Source: an uncultured Exiguobacterium sp. (GTDB taxonomy: Bacteria; Bacillota; Bacilli; Exiguobacteriales; Exiguobacteriaceae). Taken from it: 64,000 nucleotides of DNA. Positions 17,571 to 25,881 of this stretch are shown here, piece after piece (the stretch's first letter is position 1; each line of letters starts with the position of its first letter). The position numbers and the translations under genes were made by a program. The notes under the pieces were generated by a model. That model did no database searches. It was not told where the DNA came from and saw nothing but the letters and a program-made list of their open reading frames with translations. The stretch is taken from assembly GCA_913775715.1 (NCBI GenBank), contig CAJYMC010000001.1, positions 124,001-188,000 of the forward strand, read 5' to 3'.

Positions 17571-18661
17571 TACAGCAAAGGATCTCGATAACAGACAACG
17601 CGATTCCGACCGGTTTGCTTGGCTTCATATAATGCTAAGTCCGCTTTCTGGACGGTCTCAAATACAGTCGACGCTTGATCGGATGAAGCAGCCCCTAGCG
17701 ATAACGTGACATGAAACACAGGATGCTCCTTATAAACGAAGTGTTGATCGGCGCAGGCAGATCGAATCCGTTCCCCCAGTCGTTCCGCTTGTCGAAGTGG
17801 TACGTCCGGCAATAGTAAGACAAACTCTTCACCACCGTACCGACCGACGACGCCCTGTTCCGGACAATACGATTGTAAGAGATGACTGAGTTGTCGTAAG
17901 ACGACGTCACCCCCTTCATGACCGTATGTATCGTTGATTGCTTTAAAATGATCGAGATCGAGAATGAGGACGGAAAAGACCGTTCCATTCTGAGCATACT
18001 CGGCTAACGTTTCATCTAGCTTCCGGCGGTTTCCCAGTTGCGTCAGCCCATCGGTTAAAGCCAGTTCCTGTTGCGTATGCACGAATAAAAAGTGTTTCCG
18101 GAGTTCTTGTAAGAAACGATAGGTGACGTAACCACCAATCATGATGACGATGATATAGACGAGCGCAATCTCTAAAAACCGCTCGAACGTGTTCGTCAAT
18201 AAATAGAGCGCAGGTAAGCTGTACGCAATACCAGTTCCAAGCAATACGAGATAATCCTTCATCCGTTGAGCAGCGAACCGGCGATAAATCGTCGCTGTCA
18301 CGAGTAACGCGACACAGATCAAGGTCGTCAGAATCAATCCTTGGTATTCGCCAGCTGGTGTCACCGCAAATCGGGCGCCGATGATGAATAGCACCGTGAT
18401 GCTACCGCTGACTAATCCGCCGTAAAAGTACGCCGTGACGAGCGCAACAAGACGCAAATCAATCTTTGCAACGTCATAGGAGATACTATTAAAGATCAAC
18501 AGGGCACCAATCACACCCGCGATACAACCGATTGCGAGTCGGACTTGTAAGGAGGAGTTGGGCGAAATTCTCTCGATCCGTCGCAGTGGTAAAAACGCGA
18601 ACAACAATGTCGCAATCAATAGTGAAAAGTTCAACAACAATGAATTGAGCAACGTAAGCAC
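17570..18661 (-). CDS. Membrane-bound diguanylate cyclase (5TMR-type sensor + GGDEF)
   Basis: 363 residues. About six membrane helices in residues 1-185 resemble the 5TMR-LYT sensor module. A GGDEF domain follows (about 195-360) with the active-site motif GRYGGEEF (273-280) and substrate-binding DLDHFKAINDTYGH (235-248). It should make cyclic di-GMP from two GTP at the membrane. The usual inhibitory I-site RxxD five residues before the motif reads PEQG here, so product inhibition is probably absent. The start is GTG at 18659-18661 with GAGGAGG eight bases upstream. No EAL domain is present. Confidence 0.92.
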   Translation of the reverse strand: MLTLLNSLLLNFSLLIATLLFAFLPLRRIERISPNSSLQVRLAIGCIAGVIGALLIFNSISYDVAKIDLRLVALVTAYFYGGLVSGSITVLFIIGARFAVTPAGEYQGLILTTLICVALLVTATIYRRFAAQRMKDYLVLLGTGIAYSLPALYLLTNTFERFLEIALVYIIVIMIGGYVTYRFLQELRKHFLFVHTQQELALTDGLTQLGNRRKLDETLAEYAQNGTVFSVLILDLDHFKAINDTYGHEGGDVVLRQLSHLLQSYCPEQGVVGRYGGEEFVLLLPDVPLRQAERLGERIRSACADQHFVYKEHPVFHVTLSLGAASSDQASTVFETVQKADLALYEAKQTGRNRVVCYRDPLL

Positions 18662-18806
18662 GACGACATCCTCCTCATTCCATTTCAGATGTTTACTCTA
18701 TTCCCTCCAAATTACACATTCCCCTCTTTTTCCAAGGTTTTCAAACAAGAGGAGAGGGAATCAAACAAATATGTCTATCGTCTACATCATTAAGGGGGAA
18801 TCTTTC

Positions 18807-18983
18807 ATGGACCGTCAAGCTGAAAAACGAAAAAGTAAGATGCCATTCTTCATTATTCTCGTTATCGCTATCTTCGTTATCGTTGCTGCTGCGTTGATCA
18901 TTTATGTCACATCTGAACCAAAAGAAGAGACACAAGTACTTATGACGCATCTTGCGTCTGTCCTTCCGATTTACGTGAATTAG
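18807..18983 (+). CDS. Small single-pass membrane protein
   Basis: 58 residues: a charged cytosolic start ([12 protein letters not shown]), one strongly hydrophobic helix ([20 protein letters not shown]), and a short tail [29 protein letters not shown] seven bases before ATG; an in-frame ATG at 18771 with a weaker SD would add 12 residues. It stands alone between the divergent cyclase gene and a chemoreceptor, separated from the latter by a hairpin. The function is unknown; such peptides often modulate larger membrane complexes. Confidence 0.6.
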   Translation: MDRQAEKRKSKMPFFIILVIAIFVIVAAALIIYVTSEPKEETQVLMTHLASVLPIYVN

Positions 18984-19033
18984 ATTCACAAGACCTTTAC
19001 ACAAGCCGTACAACATCTTCATACATGTTGCTT

Positions 19034-19072
19034 CATCTCCTTCCGATAGGTACACGGGAGGAGATGTTTTTT
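19034..19072 (+). terminator. Terminator-like hairpin that buries the SD of the next gene
   Basis: CATCTCCTTCCG (19034-19045) pairs with CGGGAGGAGATG (19055-19066) with one G-U, followed by six T and then the ATG of the chemoreceptor at 19073. The right arm contains the SD GGGAGGAG. It can act as terminator for the small membrane protein gene and also block ribosome access for transcripts that read through. Confidence 0.75.
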
Positions 19073-20722
19073 ATGCTTACGAAAAAACGATTACTAGCAC
19101 AACAACTAAATAGATGGCTGATTCCGATCGTTGCCATCGGGCTGATCGTGATCAGCGGTCTAAGCGTTTACGCTTCCTATCAACAATCCGTCGCAGCAAC
19201 TGAGGAACGGCTGATGCGGGAGTTAACCATGTTCGACGCGAATGTCCGGGCAACGTTTCTTGCGTATCCGGATGACGCGACAGACCGCTCGCGTGCCATC
19301 AAACGATTGCAACAGCAACAGCGAACTGACTTATCACGTGACGACTATTCGATTCGTTTCCAAAGCCTGAAAACGAGTGAGGCGTTTCAACCGTTGACAC
19401 TCGAACCGACAAAACGGAAACAACTACTGCAGCACTTAAAAAATGCGCGTACATATGCTTTTTCTAATCAAGATCAGTTTCTTGTCGCGATGACGATTCC
19501 AGAACTCGATGACGTCATTTTACTAACGACCGATCGTGATAAATTAATCGCTCCTGCTCGCGATTTAGCTTGGACACTCGTCTGGGTGAGCGTGATTACG
19601 CTTGTTAGCATCAGTTTCTTGATTCGCTCACGAATTAGAAGACAACTCGCCCCACTATCGAAACTCGCCTTACAGATTGAAGAAGCGCATGCAAAGCGAT
19701 CGTATCGTCCATTAACGCTCAAGACGACGACCTTTGAATTACAACAGCTGACGTTTCAATACAATCAATTGATGCAACAAATCGGAGATTTAACGGCTGA
19801 GATGCAACAAGCGAGTCAGGAACTCGAATCAGTCCAGCCCCATTTTTCTTCACGCTTATCCGCGATGGATCAATCGGTCCAGGCCGTCGATGAAGTCGCC
19901 GGTTCTTTACTTGCGCAATCGTCGCAAATGGATCAAACAATCGTCGCCTCGACACGTTTGACTGCTCAAGGGCACGATGCGTTAAGTGAGATGCAAACGA
20001 CACTCCTCAACAGCCAACATGCCGTAACCCGTTTTCAACAGACTGTTCAGACGAATCACACGACACTTGAGACCTTACAAGAGGAAAGCCAGTTACTGAA
20101 GGAACAATCCGCGACGACAGAGCAGATTTTGCAACAGACCTCACACCTACAGCAACAGATGGAGATCTCAATCTCGCACATTCAGCGCGTTGCTGAAGAG
20201 ACGCGCCGCTTGTCGCTGAACGCACTGATTGAAGCAACCCGTGCGGGAGAAGCCGGTCGTGGCTTCACCGTCGTCGCCAAAGAAGTCGAAAAACTAGCAA
20301 TCGATATCCGAACGAGTACAGATCATATCCGGCAGGTCAATGAGACCTGGACGACAGGACTCGATCAAGTCGAACAAGCACTCTCGCAGATGACGGAACG
20401 TTTTCTCTCAACATCGCAACAGCTCGAGACGGCAACGGCACACTTGCAACAGATGCTGACTGAAGCGACGACGATTGAGACGACACTGGGTACCGTGGAA
20501 CACCAACGTCAAATCGTCGTCCACGTTCAGTCGAACATGCAGGAACATCTACAGTCCGTTCAGCAGTTGATGTCGGAGCTCTCTTCTTACAGCCAAGTCC
20601 TCGGTGATCAAATGCAACACCACGTCAACCAGCAGACGGAACTGAAGACACATAGTGCGGTACTCGAGTCACGCATCAGTTCGTTGCAACAGACCGTTCG
20701 TGCCGGCGAACAATCGTTTTAA
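19073..20722 (+). CDS. Methyl-accepting chemotaxis protein, divergent signalling tip
   Basis: 549 residues. Membrane helix 1 (about 17-35), a short extracytoplasmic domain of about 130 residues, membrane helix 2 ([20 protein letters not shown]), and a glutamine-rich coiled coil. The hairpin tip reads [20 protein letters not shown]. The invariant-looking [18 protein letters not shown] of the other two receptors is changed at several positions (N to R-R, S to L, A to T). The core of the CheW-binding tip is still recognisable. The ATG at 19073 is used because GGGAGG lies nine bases before it; the ATG at 19064 overlaps the SD. Translation may be limited by the hairpin at 19034-19066. The ligand is unknown. 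Confidence 0.9.
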   Translation: MLTKKRLLAQQLNRWLIPIVAIGLIVISGLSVYASYQQSVAATEERLMRELTMFDANVRATFLAYPDDATDRSRAIKRLQQQQRTDLSRDDYSIRFQSLKTSEAFQPLTLEPTKRKQLLQHLKNARTYAFSNQDQFLVAMTIPELDDVILLTTDRDKLIAPARDLAWTLVWVSVITLVSISFLIRSRIRRQLAPLSKLALQIEEAHAKRSYRPLTLKTTTFELQQLTFQYNQLMQQIGDLTAEMQQASQELESVQPHFSSRLSAMDQSVQAVDEVAGSLLAQSSQMDQTIVASTRLTAQGHDALSEMQTTLLNSQHAVTRFQQTVQTNHTTLETLQEESQLLKEQSATTEQILQQTSHLQQQMEISISHIQRVAEETRRLSLNALIEATRAGEAGRGFTVVAKEVEKLAIDIRTSTDHIRQVNETWTTGLDQVEQALSQMTERFLSTSQQLETATAHLQQMLTEATTIETTLGTVEHQRQIVVHVQSNMQEHLQSVQQLMSELSSYSQVLGDQMQHHVNQQTELKTHSAVLESRISSLQQTVRAGEQSF

Positions 20723-20725
20723 ATC

Positions 20726-20763
20726 AAAGGAGCGCTTACCATCTCTGGTAAACGCTCCTTTAT
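20726..20763 (+). terminator. Terminator after the chemoreceptor gene
   Basis: AAAGGAGCG plus CTTACCA pairs with TGGTAAA plus CGCTCCTTT around TCTC, then TATTC. Also positioned to serve the convergent NUMOD4 gene. Confidence 0.85.
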
Positions 20764-20770
20764 TCTGGGC

Positions 20771-21298
20771 TCAGCCAATGTAACGTGCTTCCTTTTTATC
20801 GATAATGTTGCGAATCCGGTTCTCCGTCACCTGATACTGCTCTGCCAATTGACGGGTTGTTTCCCCTTTTTTGTACTGCGCGCGAATCGTTCGAATCTGA
20901 AACGGTGACAGCGTCACATGTTGACCTAACAAGAGATCGAACTCACCAAGCAGTTCGTTATACTGCTGATCAATCGAAGGCAGAATTTCTAAATTCGATA
21001 ACTGATCGTCAATTCGTTTACCATTACGTCGGACGAGTCGTGCTTCCGTGACGTCTTTCGTCAGAAAGGCTTGTGCGACAAGCAATCCGACCTGCACGCG
21101 CTCTCCTCGACCACGTTGATAGAGCGTGACTTTCCGGTACCCTTCCCGATTGAGCCGTGGACGGAGCAAGACACCTTTTCGTCGTTGCCGAACACCGCGA
21201 CACGTCACGATCGTCCGGTCGAGCGACCTGACGCGACCTAGCGATGAGACTTCATATATACCTACATAGCCGATGACGGCTTTCCATTGTTCTTGCAT
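20771..21298 (-). CDS. NUMOD4-domain protein with decayed HNH region and C-terminal HTH
   Basis: 175 residues. The N-terminal NUMOD4 motif is clear (WKAVIGYVGIYEVSSLGRVR), followed by LLVAQAFL, which normally precedes the HNH nuclease core. Where HNH homing enzymes read roughly NHIDGNKxNN, this protein reads VRRNGKRIDD, so both catalytic histidines are gone. The final 45 residues form a helix-turn-helix (FQIRTIRAQYKKGETTRQLA, then TENRIRNIID) like those of resolvases and Hin-type proteins. SD GAAGGAGG. DNA binding without cleavage is the most likely activity, as a domesticated relative of a free-standing homing endonuclease. No intron or target gene is apparent beside it. Confidence 0.82.
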   Translation of the reverse strand: MQEQWKAVIGYVGIYEVSSLGRVRSLDRTIVTCRGVRQRRKGVLLRPRLNREGYRKVTLYQRGRGERVQVGLLVAQAFLTKDVTEARLVRRNGKRIDDQLSNLEILPSIDQQYNELLGEFDLLLGQHVTLSPFQIRTIRAQYKKGETTRQLAEQYQVTENRIRNIIDKKEARYIG

Positions 21299-21430
21299 GG
21301 TTGTCCTCCTTCAGACAAGGACACGACGGGACTTCATACTTGAATTATATCAAATTACGAACAAACGTTCTAGTGATGTCACTCGTCGGAATGTGCTATT
21401 CTTAGCAGAAAAAGGAAATGAGGTTCGCCC

Positions 21431-22009
21431 ATGAAATTTGTCTTGTTACTTGGTCCCCAAGCGGTCGGAAAGATGACGATCGGTCAGGAAATCGAACGGT
21501 TGACGGAGATGAAAGTCTTCCATAACCATCAGACGATCGACCTATTATTGCCTTATTTTGATTTCTCTGAACCTGCACATCACCGCTTAAAGGATACGAT
21601 CCGGCGCGAGATGTTCAAGGAAATGGCGAACAGTTCGCTCGAAGGTGTCCTGTTTACATTCCTCTGTCTATTCGGTGTCGAAGGCGGTGGTCTTGAGTTC
21701 ATCGAAGAGACAGTCGAATTATTCGAACAAGCGGGTGCTGACGTCTATATCGTTGAACTGGATGCGCCGGTCGCAACTCGTCTGCACCGGAACACAACCG
21801 AAAACCGATTGACGCACAAAGTAACGAAGCGCGATCTCGCTGCTTCTGAACAGGACTTACGCGAGACGGCGGACGGATACCGGACACGTTCGCTGCCAGG
21901 CGAACTACCGGACGTCAACTATCTCTTCCTCGATACGGAACAATTAAGCGCACGTGAAAGCGCCGAAGCGATTTGCGACCATTTCAACTGGTCCAAAACA
22001 ACGGTCTAA
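21431..22009 (+). CDS. P-loop NTPase/kinase, shikimate-kinase-like AAA fold
   Basis: 192 residues. Walker A is GPQAVGKMT (8-16), with lysine and threonine in the right places. The region VFHNHQTIDLLLPYF resembles the substrate-binding start of small-molecule kinases. There is no sensor or HTH domain. Proteins of this type are annotated as AAA ATPases or shikimate-kinase-like and phosphorylate unknown small substrates or modified nucleotides. SD GAGG, then a terminator; transcribed alone. Confidence 0.82.
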   Translation: MKFVLLLGPQAVGKMTIGQEIERLTEMKVFHNHQTIDLLLPYFDFSEPAHHRLKDTIRREMFKEMANSSLEGVLFTFLCLFGVEGGGLEFIEETVELFEQAGADVYIVELDAPVATRLHRNTTENRLTHKVTKRDLAASEQDLRETADGYRTRSLPGELPDVNYLFLDTEQLSARESAEAICDHFNWSKTTV

Positions 22010-22017
22010 TCCCAAAT

Positions 22018-22051
22018 AAGCCCCGTCCTGCTCAAGCAGGCGGGGCTTTAG
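22018..22051. terminator. Bidirectional terminator
   Basis: AAGCCCCG and CCTGC pair with GCAGG and CGGGGCTT around CTCAA, followed by TTA, which is also the stop codon of the convergent GNAT gene. Confidence 0.85.
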
Positions 22052-22389
22052 TGATGGAGTTCGCGTTCATATCGATCAGCCTGCCACTGAAAGCCGTTCC
22101 GGCGCCAGACCGTATTACTGCCTGCTTCGCCGTAGACACATGTCAGTAATAACGTCCGCGCGAGATACGATAAAATCGACGTCAACGCTTCTGTGATATA
22201 GCCGCGCTGATCGTCCTCATCCGTCGTTGTATAACGTAAGTTTCCGGTCGATGCGTTCCATGTGAAAATAATCGTCCCGACGATCGTTTTCTCACGTAAC
22301 GCATGCAGTGTCCACTTGCAACCCGATTCGTCATCCGTTGCTTCGACAAACAGTCGTGACGTCGTAAAATCCGGATGTCGTCCTTGCAT
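22048..22389 (-). CDS. GNAT-family N-acetyltransferase-like protein
   Basis: 113 residues, shorter than most GNAT enzymes (about 150). Recognisable pieces are TIVGTIIFTWN (beta strands 3-4 region), QRGYITEALTSILSYLA (acetyl-CoA loop and helix 3, with RGY in place of the usual RGxG), and the terminal WRRNGFQWQADR resembling the common LGF segment. It starts immediately after the alkC stop codon, so it is third in the ada-alkC operon. A role in the response to alkylation is suggested by position only; the substrate is unknown. Confidence 0.72.
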   Translation of the reverse strand: MQGRHPDFTTSRLFVEATDDESGCKWTLHALREKTIVGTIIFTWNASTGNLRYTTTDEDDQRGYITEALTSILSYLARTLLLTCVYGEAGSNTVWRRNGFQWQADRYERELHH

Positions 22390-23436
22390 TCAGCTCTCCT
22401 CCTCGACCTCAAACGTTGCTGTCGCGTAAGCCTCTCCGTTAATCAAAATGGTCAAGGTGTGTGTCCCAGGGTAATGGACACGCGTCGTCATGTTCCGAAA
22501 CGATTGGCGTCGTTCGACTGGCAGCACACCTTTAACTTCCCGCTCCCGCAGTTGAAACACCTTCCGACTTGTTCCGCGTTGTTTGACGTAATCGATTGCG
22601 TACTCTAAGCGTAAACGTTGTGGAACGGAACTCGTCACCGTGAACGAGAAGTCGAGTTCTCCACCGATTGTCACTGGAGAAACGACTAAGTTCGTGACCG
22701 CCACTTCACCTTGCGTGACGTGCCCGAATAACTGTAAGACTTCTGAGTTCCCACGCTTCAATAACGTCCGGGAAGCGTGACGTAAAATCCAGTCCGTGTT
22801 CGGATCTGTTCCTAAGTGACGTTCAATTCGTTCAATCAGATATTCCGGATGTGTCTTTGAAATATCATTCAAGTGATTGGCGACACTTTTTCGGACGTAG
22901 AGTGACGGATCCTGCAGTAACGCATCAAGAATCGGTAACGCCGGTCGCGGATCAGCAATCAAACGCGGAATCGCTTGTCCCCACGGCAGACGCGGGCGTG
23001 TTCCTTCAGACGCTAAGCGCCGGACATGTTCATCATCTGATCTTGTCCATTTGAGTGCCTGCTCGAGATATCGTTCTTGATCGACAAGTAGAAAACGCCG
23101 AACGGCGAACTCCGACGTCGAGTGTGGCGTCAACTTGGCGAGTGTCGCTAACGCAAGCGACCAATCAGCAAGGTCTGCCGTCCGTTCGACATACTCTGGA
23201 AAAACAATTCCCGGTAGCCCGGTAAACTGCGGTGCGAGTCGCTCTAGCTCCCCCGCTGCGTCCGGAAACGGCGGCAAGATTGTCTCTAATGTCTCCGCCA
23301 CACGACGGACACGTTGTTTAAACGCGAGTTCTTCCCAGTCTCCCCGATCGACTCGTCTTCGAAAATCCGATACATCGATCGCTGCTCCTAAGCGGTCGAG
23401 CCAACTCGGTGAAAATACATCTTTAATCAAACTCAT
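22390..23436 (-). CDS. alkC: DNA alkylation repair protein, AlkC-type HEAT-like glycosylase
   Basis: 348 residues. The N-terminal 250 residues are HEAT-like helical repeats (RRLASEGTRPRLPWGQAIP, DPSLYVRKSVANHLNDISK, WILRHASRTLLKRG), the DNA-wrapping fold of the AlkC/AlkD superfamily. The C-terminal 100 residues are an Ig-like beta domain (VTIGGELDFSFTVTSS, RVHYPGTHTLTILINGEAY). That two-part layout is known for AlkC but not AlkD. AlkC removes 3-methyladenine and related cationic lesions from DNA. The gene overlaps ada by four bases, so expression should rise with the adaptive response. Confidence 0.88.
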   Translation of the reverse strand: MSLIKDVFSPSWLDRLGAAIDVSDFRRRVDRGDWEELAFKQRVRRVAETLETILPPFPDAAGELERLAPQFTGLPGIVFPEYVERTADLADWSLALATLAKLTPHSTSEFAVRRFLLVDQERYLEQALKWTRSDDEHVRRLASEGTRPRLPWGQAIPRLIADPRPALPILDALLQDPSLYVRKSVANHLNDISKTHPEYLIERIERHLGTDPNTDWILRHASRTLLKRGNSEVLQLFGHVTQGEVAVTNLVVSPVTIGGELDFSFTVTSSVPQRLRLEYAIDYVKQRGTSRKVFQLREREVKGVLPVERRQSFRNMTTRVHYPGTHTLTILINGEAYATATFEVEEES

Positions 23437-24476
23437 CCTTCATCCAGTCCCCTCTGTGTGCGCTCCAGTTTGAGCAATGTTTCCTTGCGTGCGAGTCCAC
23501 CCGCGTATCCACCTAAATCTCCATTCGTCCGAATGACCCGATGGCACGGAATGACGATTGCCAGTTGGTTCGCTCCATTCGCTCGTGCGACGGCACGAAC
23601 AGCAGTCGGTTGACCGATCCGGATCGCCAGCTCTTGGTACGAGATCGTCTCCCCACTCGGAATCCGCTCGAGTTCTTCCCAGACGCGGCGTTGAAATGGT
23701 GTCCCGTACCGCATCAGTGGCGTCTGAAACGATACCGGCTCTCCTTTGAAGTAACGACGGAGCTCCGCTTCGATCTGTCCAAAGACCGGTGATTCCCCGG
23801 GAACGATGACAGCGCGCGCTTTTTGACGTAATTGTTCGATTTCCCGCTCCAGTCCACGTCGGTCGACGAACTCGAGCAGATGTAAGAGTTGATCGTCGGC
23901 AATCGCCAGCATCGAACCGAGTGGTGTATCAAGCCATTTCGCGCGTAAGACCTGCCCGTCAAAGCGCGACGGTGCCTGCCCGAGAATCCGTGCTGACGCC
24001 TCACGAAAACCACTACTCGATTCATAACCTCCAGCCAACTGCCCTTCGATGATCGGCTTACCGGTCCGGATCTCCTTCATCGCAAGCCCCATCCGTCGTG
24101 CCCGAGCATACGCGACGAACGTCATTCCGAAGCGTTTCTTGAACTGGCGGCGTGCCGTTGATTCATCGAGACCAAGTGCTCGAAAATCGGCTTCCTTGAA
24201 TCGTTTGTCTGGTTCTGCCTCGACCGCTTCGATCAAGCGTTGAATCGTACCATGATCGCCGGGATAAGCAAGCGGATGACAACGACGGCACGGTCGATAA
24301 GAGGCAAGTAATGCCTCTTGCGCCGTCTCAAAAAACTCACAGTTCTCTGCTTTCGGTTTTCGTGCCGGACACGTCGGACGGCAAAAGATGCCGGTCGTCT
24401 TGACACCAACAAAAAACGTTCCTTCGTACGTCGCGTCCCGGCGAACGAGCGCTTCATAATACGTGTGATGTTCCAT
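23433..24476 (-). CDS. ada: Ada-type bifunctional regulator and O6-methylguanine-DNA methyltransferase
   Basis: 347 residues in the full E. coli Ada order: N-terminal zinc/methylphosphotriester domain with four cysteines (C32, C36, C63, C66, same spacing as in E. coli), AraC-type helix-turn-helix (ADFRALGLDESTARRQFKK), and C-terminal alkyltransferase with the acceptor cysteine in IPCHRVI. B. subtilis splits these functions between AdaA and AdaB, whereas here they are fused. The ATG at 24474-24476 follows AAAGGAGGGG; an upstream in-frame start has none. It is first gene of ada-alkC-GNAT. A TATACT box lies about 30 bp upstream. As in other species it should activate its own operon once methylated on the N-terminal cysteine. 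Confidence 0.95.
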   Translation of the reverse strand: MEHHTYYEALVRRDATYEGTFFVGVKTTGIFCRPTCPARKPKAENCEFFETAQEALLASYRPCRRCHPLAYPGDHGTIQRLIEAVEAEPDKRFKEADFRALGLDESTARRQFKKRFGMTFVAYARARRMGLAMKEIRTGKPIIEGQLAGGYESSSGFREASARILGQAPSRFDGQVLRAKWLDTPLGSMLAIADDQLLHLLEFVDRRGLEREIEQLRQKARAVIVPGESPVFGQIEAELRRYFKGEPVSFQTPLMRYGTPFQRRVWEELERIPSGETISYQELAIRIGQPTAVRAVARANGANQLAIVIPCHRVIRTNGDLGGYAGGLARKETLLKLERTQRGLDEG

Positions 24477-24569
24477 CGCCTTCCCCTCCTTTGTCCTTAG
24501 TATACCGGCTTGTCCGGTCATCATGTCGCCGAAAATCAGGCATTGATATGTTTAAGATTCACTTAAGAA

Positions 24570-24599
24570 ACATCGTCCTGTTTTCGAAAGGGACGATGT
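24570..24599. promoter_or_regulatory. 9-bp inverted repeat between divergent genes
   Basis: ACATCGTCC (24570-24578) and GGACGATGT (24591-24599) form a perfect stem with a 12-base loop in the ada/methyltransferase intergenic region. No T-run follows on the plus strand. It may be an operator, or a 5' leader structure if the methyltransferase transcript starts upstream. Confidence 0.5.
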
Positions 24600-24638
24600 G
24601 CATACTACATGATATACTCAACGGAAAGTAGGGTTTTC

Positions 24639-25214
24639 ATGTTTGATTTCTTAAAAGAAGCACTTCACGCACCACTCCGTGTCGGAGCCATCGCACCGAG
24701 CAGTCCACGTCTGGCTGAAATGATGGCACGACGCGCCGTCGCCGATCGTCCACGCCAAATTCTTGAAGTCGGAGCGGGTGACGGAGCGATCACCAAAGCT
24801 TTACTGGCCGCTCGTTCACCGGAGACACATCTCTTGATTTGTGAACGGAGCGAAACGTTCCGCCCGGCACTCGAACAATTACTGGCTCAGGAAACGAATG
24901 TCACTCTCTTCATTGGTGACGTTCAAGGATTATCCGATTCATGGAGCGGACAGATCGACGTCATCGTCAGTGGTCTCCCGTTTGCGTCGTTCCCGGTAGC
25001 GTTACGGCATGATTTATTGGCACAATTCCAAACGTTACTACGATCAGGCGGTCACTTCATCGCCTTTCAATACACCCGGTTTCAGTTCAAGATGTTCCGG
25101 GACTATTTCCAAGAACACAGCTATTCGCACACGCTCTACAATCTTCCCCCGGCTTACGTCTTCGAGGGGGTGCAACAGGAGGAAATGAATCATGCCTACG
25201 CTCTTGATCGTTGA
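24639..25214 (+). CDS. SAM-dependent methyltransferase (rRNA-dimethylase/phospholipid N-methyltransferase-like)
   Basis: 191 residues, Rossmann-fold class I methyltransferase. SAM-binding motif I is LEVGAGDGAITKAL. Motif IV region reads VIVSGLPFASFP in place of the usual NLPY, as in phospholipid N-methyltransferase-like and small KsgA-like proteins. The opening APSSPRLAEMMARRA is shared with that group. The SD is weak (TAGGG). The last 23 bp overlap the following response regulator gene, an unusually long overlap that couples the three genes 24639-27227. It may modify membrane lipid or a quinone; the actual substrate is unknown. Confidence 0.82.
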   Translation: MFDFLKEALHAPLRVGAIAPSSPRLAEMMARRAVADRPRQILEVGAGDGAITKALLAARSPETHLLICERSETFRPALEQLLAQETNVTLFIGDVQGLSDSWSGQIDVIVSGLPFASFPVALRHDLLAQFQTLLRSGGHFIAFQYTRFQFKMFRDYFQEHSYSHTLYNLPPAYVFEGVQQEEMNHAYALDR

Positions 25215-25881
25215 TGACGAAGCAGACATCCGTCAATTGCTTCGACTCTATTTAACAAATGAAGGTTACGAAATCATCGAAGCCGAAAACGGTGAGGAGG
25301 CGTTAACGACTCTTGCAACGCGTCCAGTTGATGCGATGTTACTCGACGTGATGATGCCCGTTCGCGATGGCTTCTCGACCGTTCAAGCGGCGCGCGCTGC
25401 CGGTCACACGTTACCCGTCTTGATGCTGACGGCGAAACGCGAAGATATGGATAAGATTCAAGGTTTGACCTTCGGGGCGGACGATTACATCGGTAAACCG
25501 TTCAATCCGCTTGAAGTCGTCGCCCGCGTCAAAGCACTACTGCGACGTGTCAGCCAGTATCATGTCCCAACTACTACTTCAGCCGTTCAGGTGGGGCCAT
25601 TCACGCTCAAAGAAGACGAACGCGTCATCTTTAAGTATGATGTTCCGCTTGCCCTGACCCGCCGTGAATTTGATTGCCTGGCGCTCTTTTTGAGTCACCC
25701 CCGTCGTGTCTTCTCAGCTGAAGATCTCTATGAGCGGGTTTGGCAGGAAGAAGCACTTGGTTCCGCGTCGAACGCTGTCATGGTCTTGATCCATAAGCTC
25801 CGCGACAAGATCGAGGACGTCCCAAAAGAACCGCGCCACCTGCAGACCGTCTGGGGCGTTGGTTATAAGGTTGAGCCATGA
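25192..25881 (+). CDS. OmpR/PhoB-family response regulator
   Basis: 229 residues. The receiver domain has the acidic pair D8/D9, phospho-acceptor D52 (LLDVMMP) and K102 (GKPF). The C-terminal winged helix (about 130-228) includes LTRREFDCLALFLSHP and VWGVGYKVEP. SD GGAGG is inside the upstream methyltransferase gene, which it overlaps by 23 bp, and its stop overlaps the kinase start (ATGA). The target genes are unknown; the co-transcribed methyltransferase suggests an envelope-related response. Confidence 0.95.
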   Translation: MPTLLIVDDEADIRQLLRLYLTNEGYEIIEAENGEEALTTLATRPVDAMLLDVMMPVRDGFSTVQAARAAGHTLPVLMLTAKREDMDKIQGLTFGADDYIGKPFNPLEVVARVKALLRRVSQYHVPTTTSAVQVGPFTLKEDERVIFKYDVPLALTRREFDCLALFLSHPRRVFSAEDLYERVWQEEALGSASNAVMVLIHKLRDKIEDVPKEPRHLQTVWGVGYKVEP

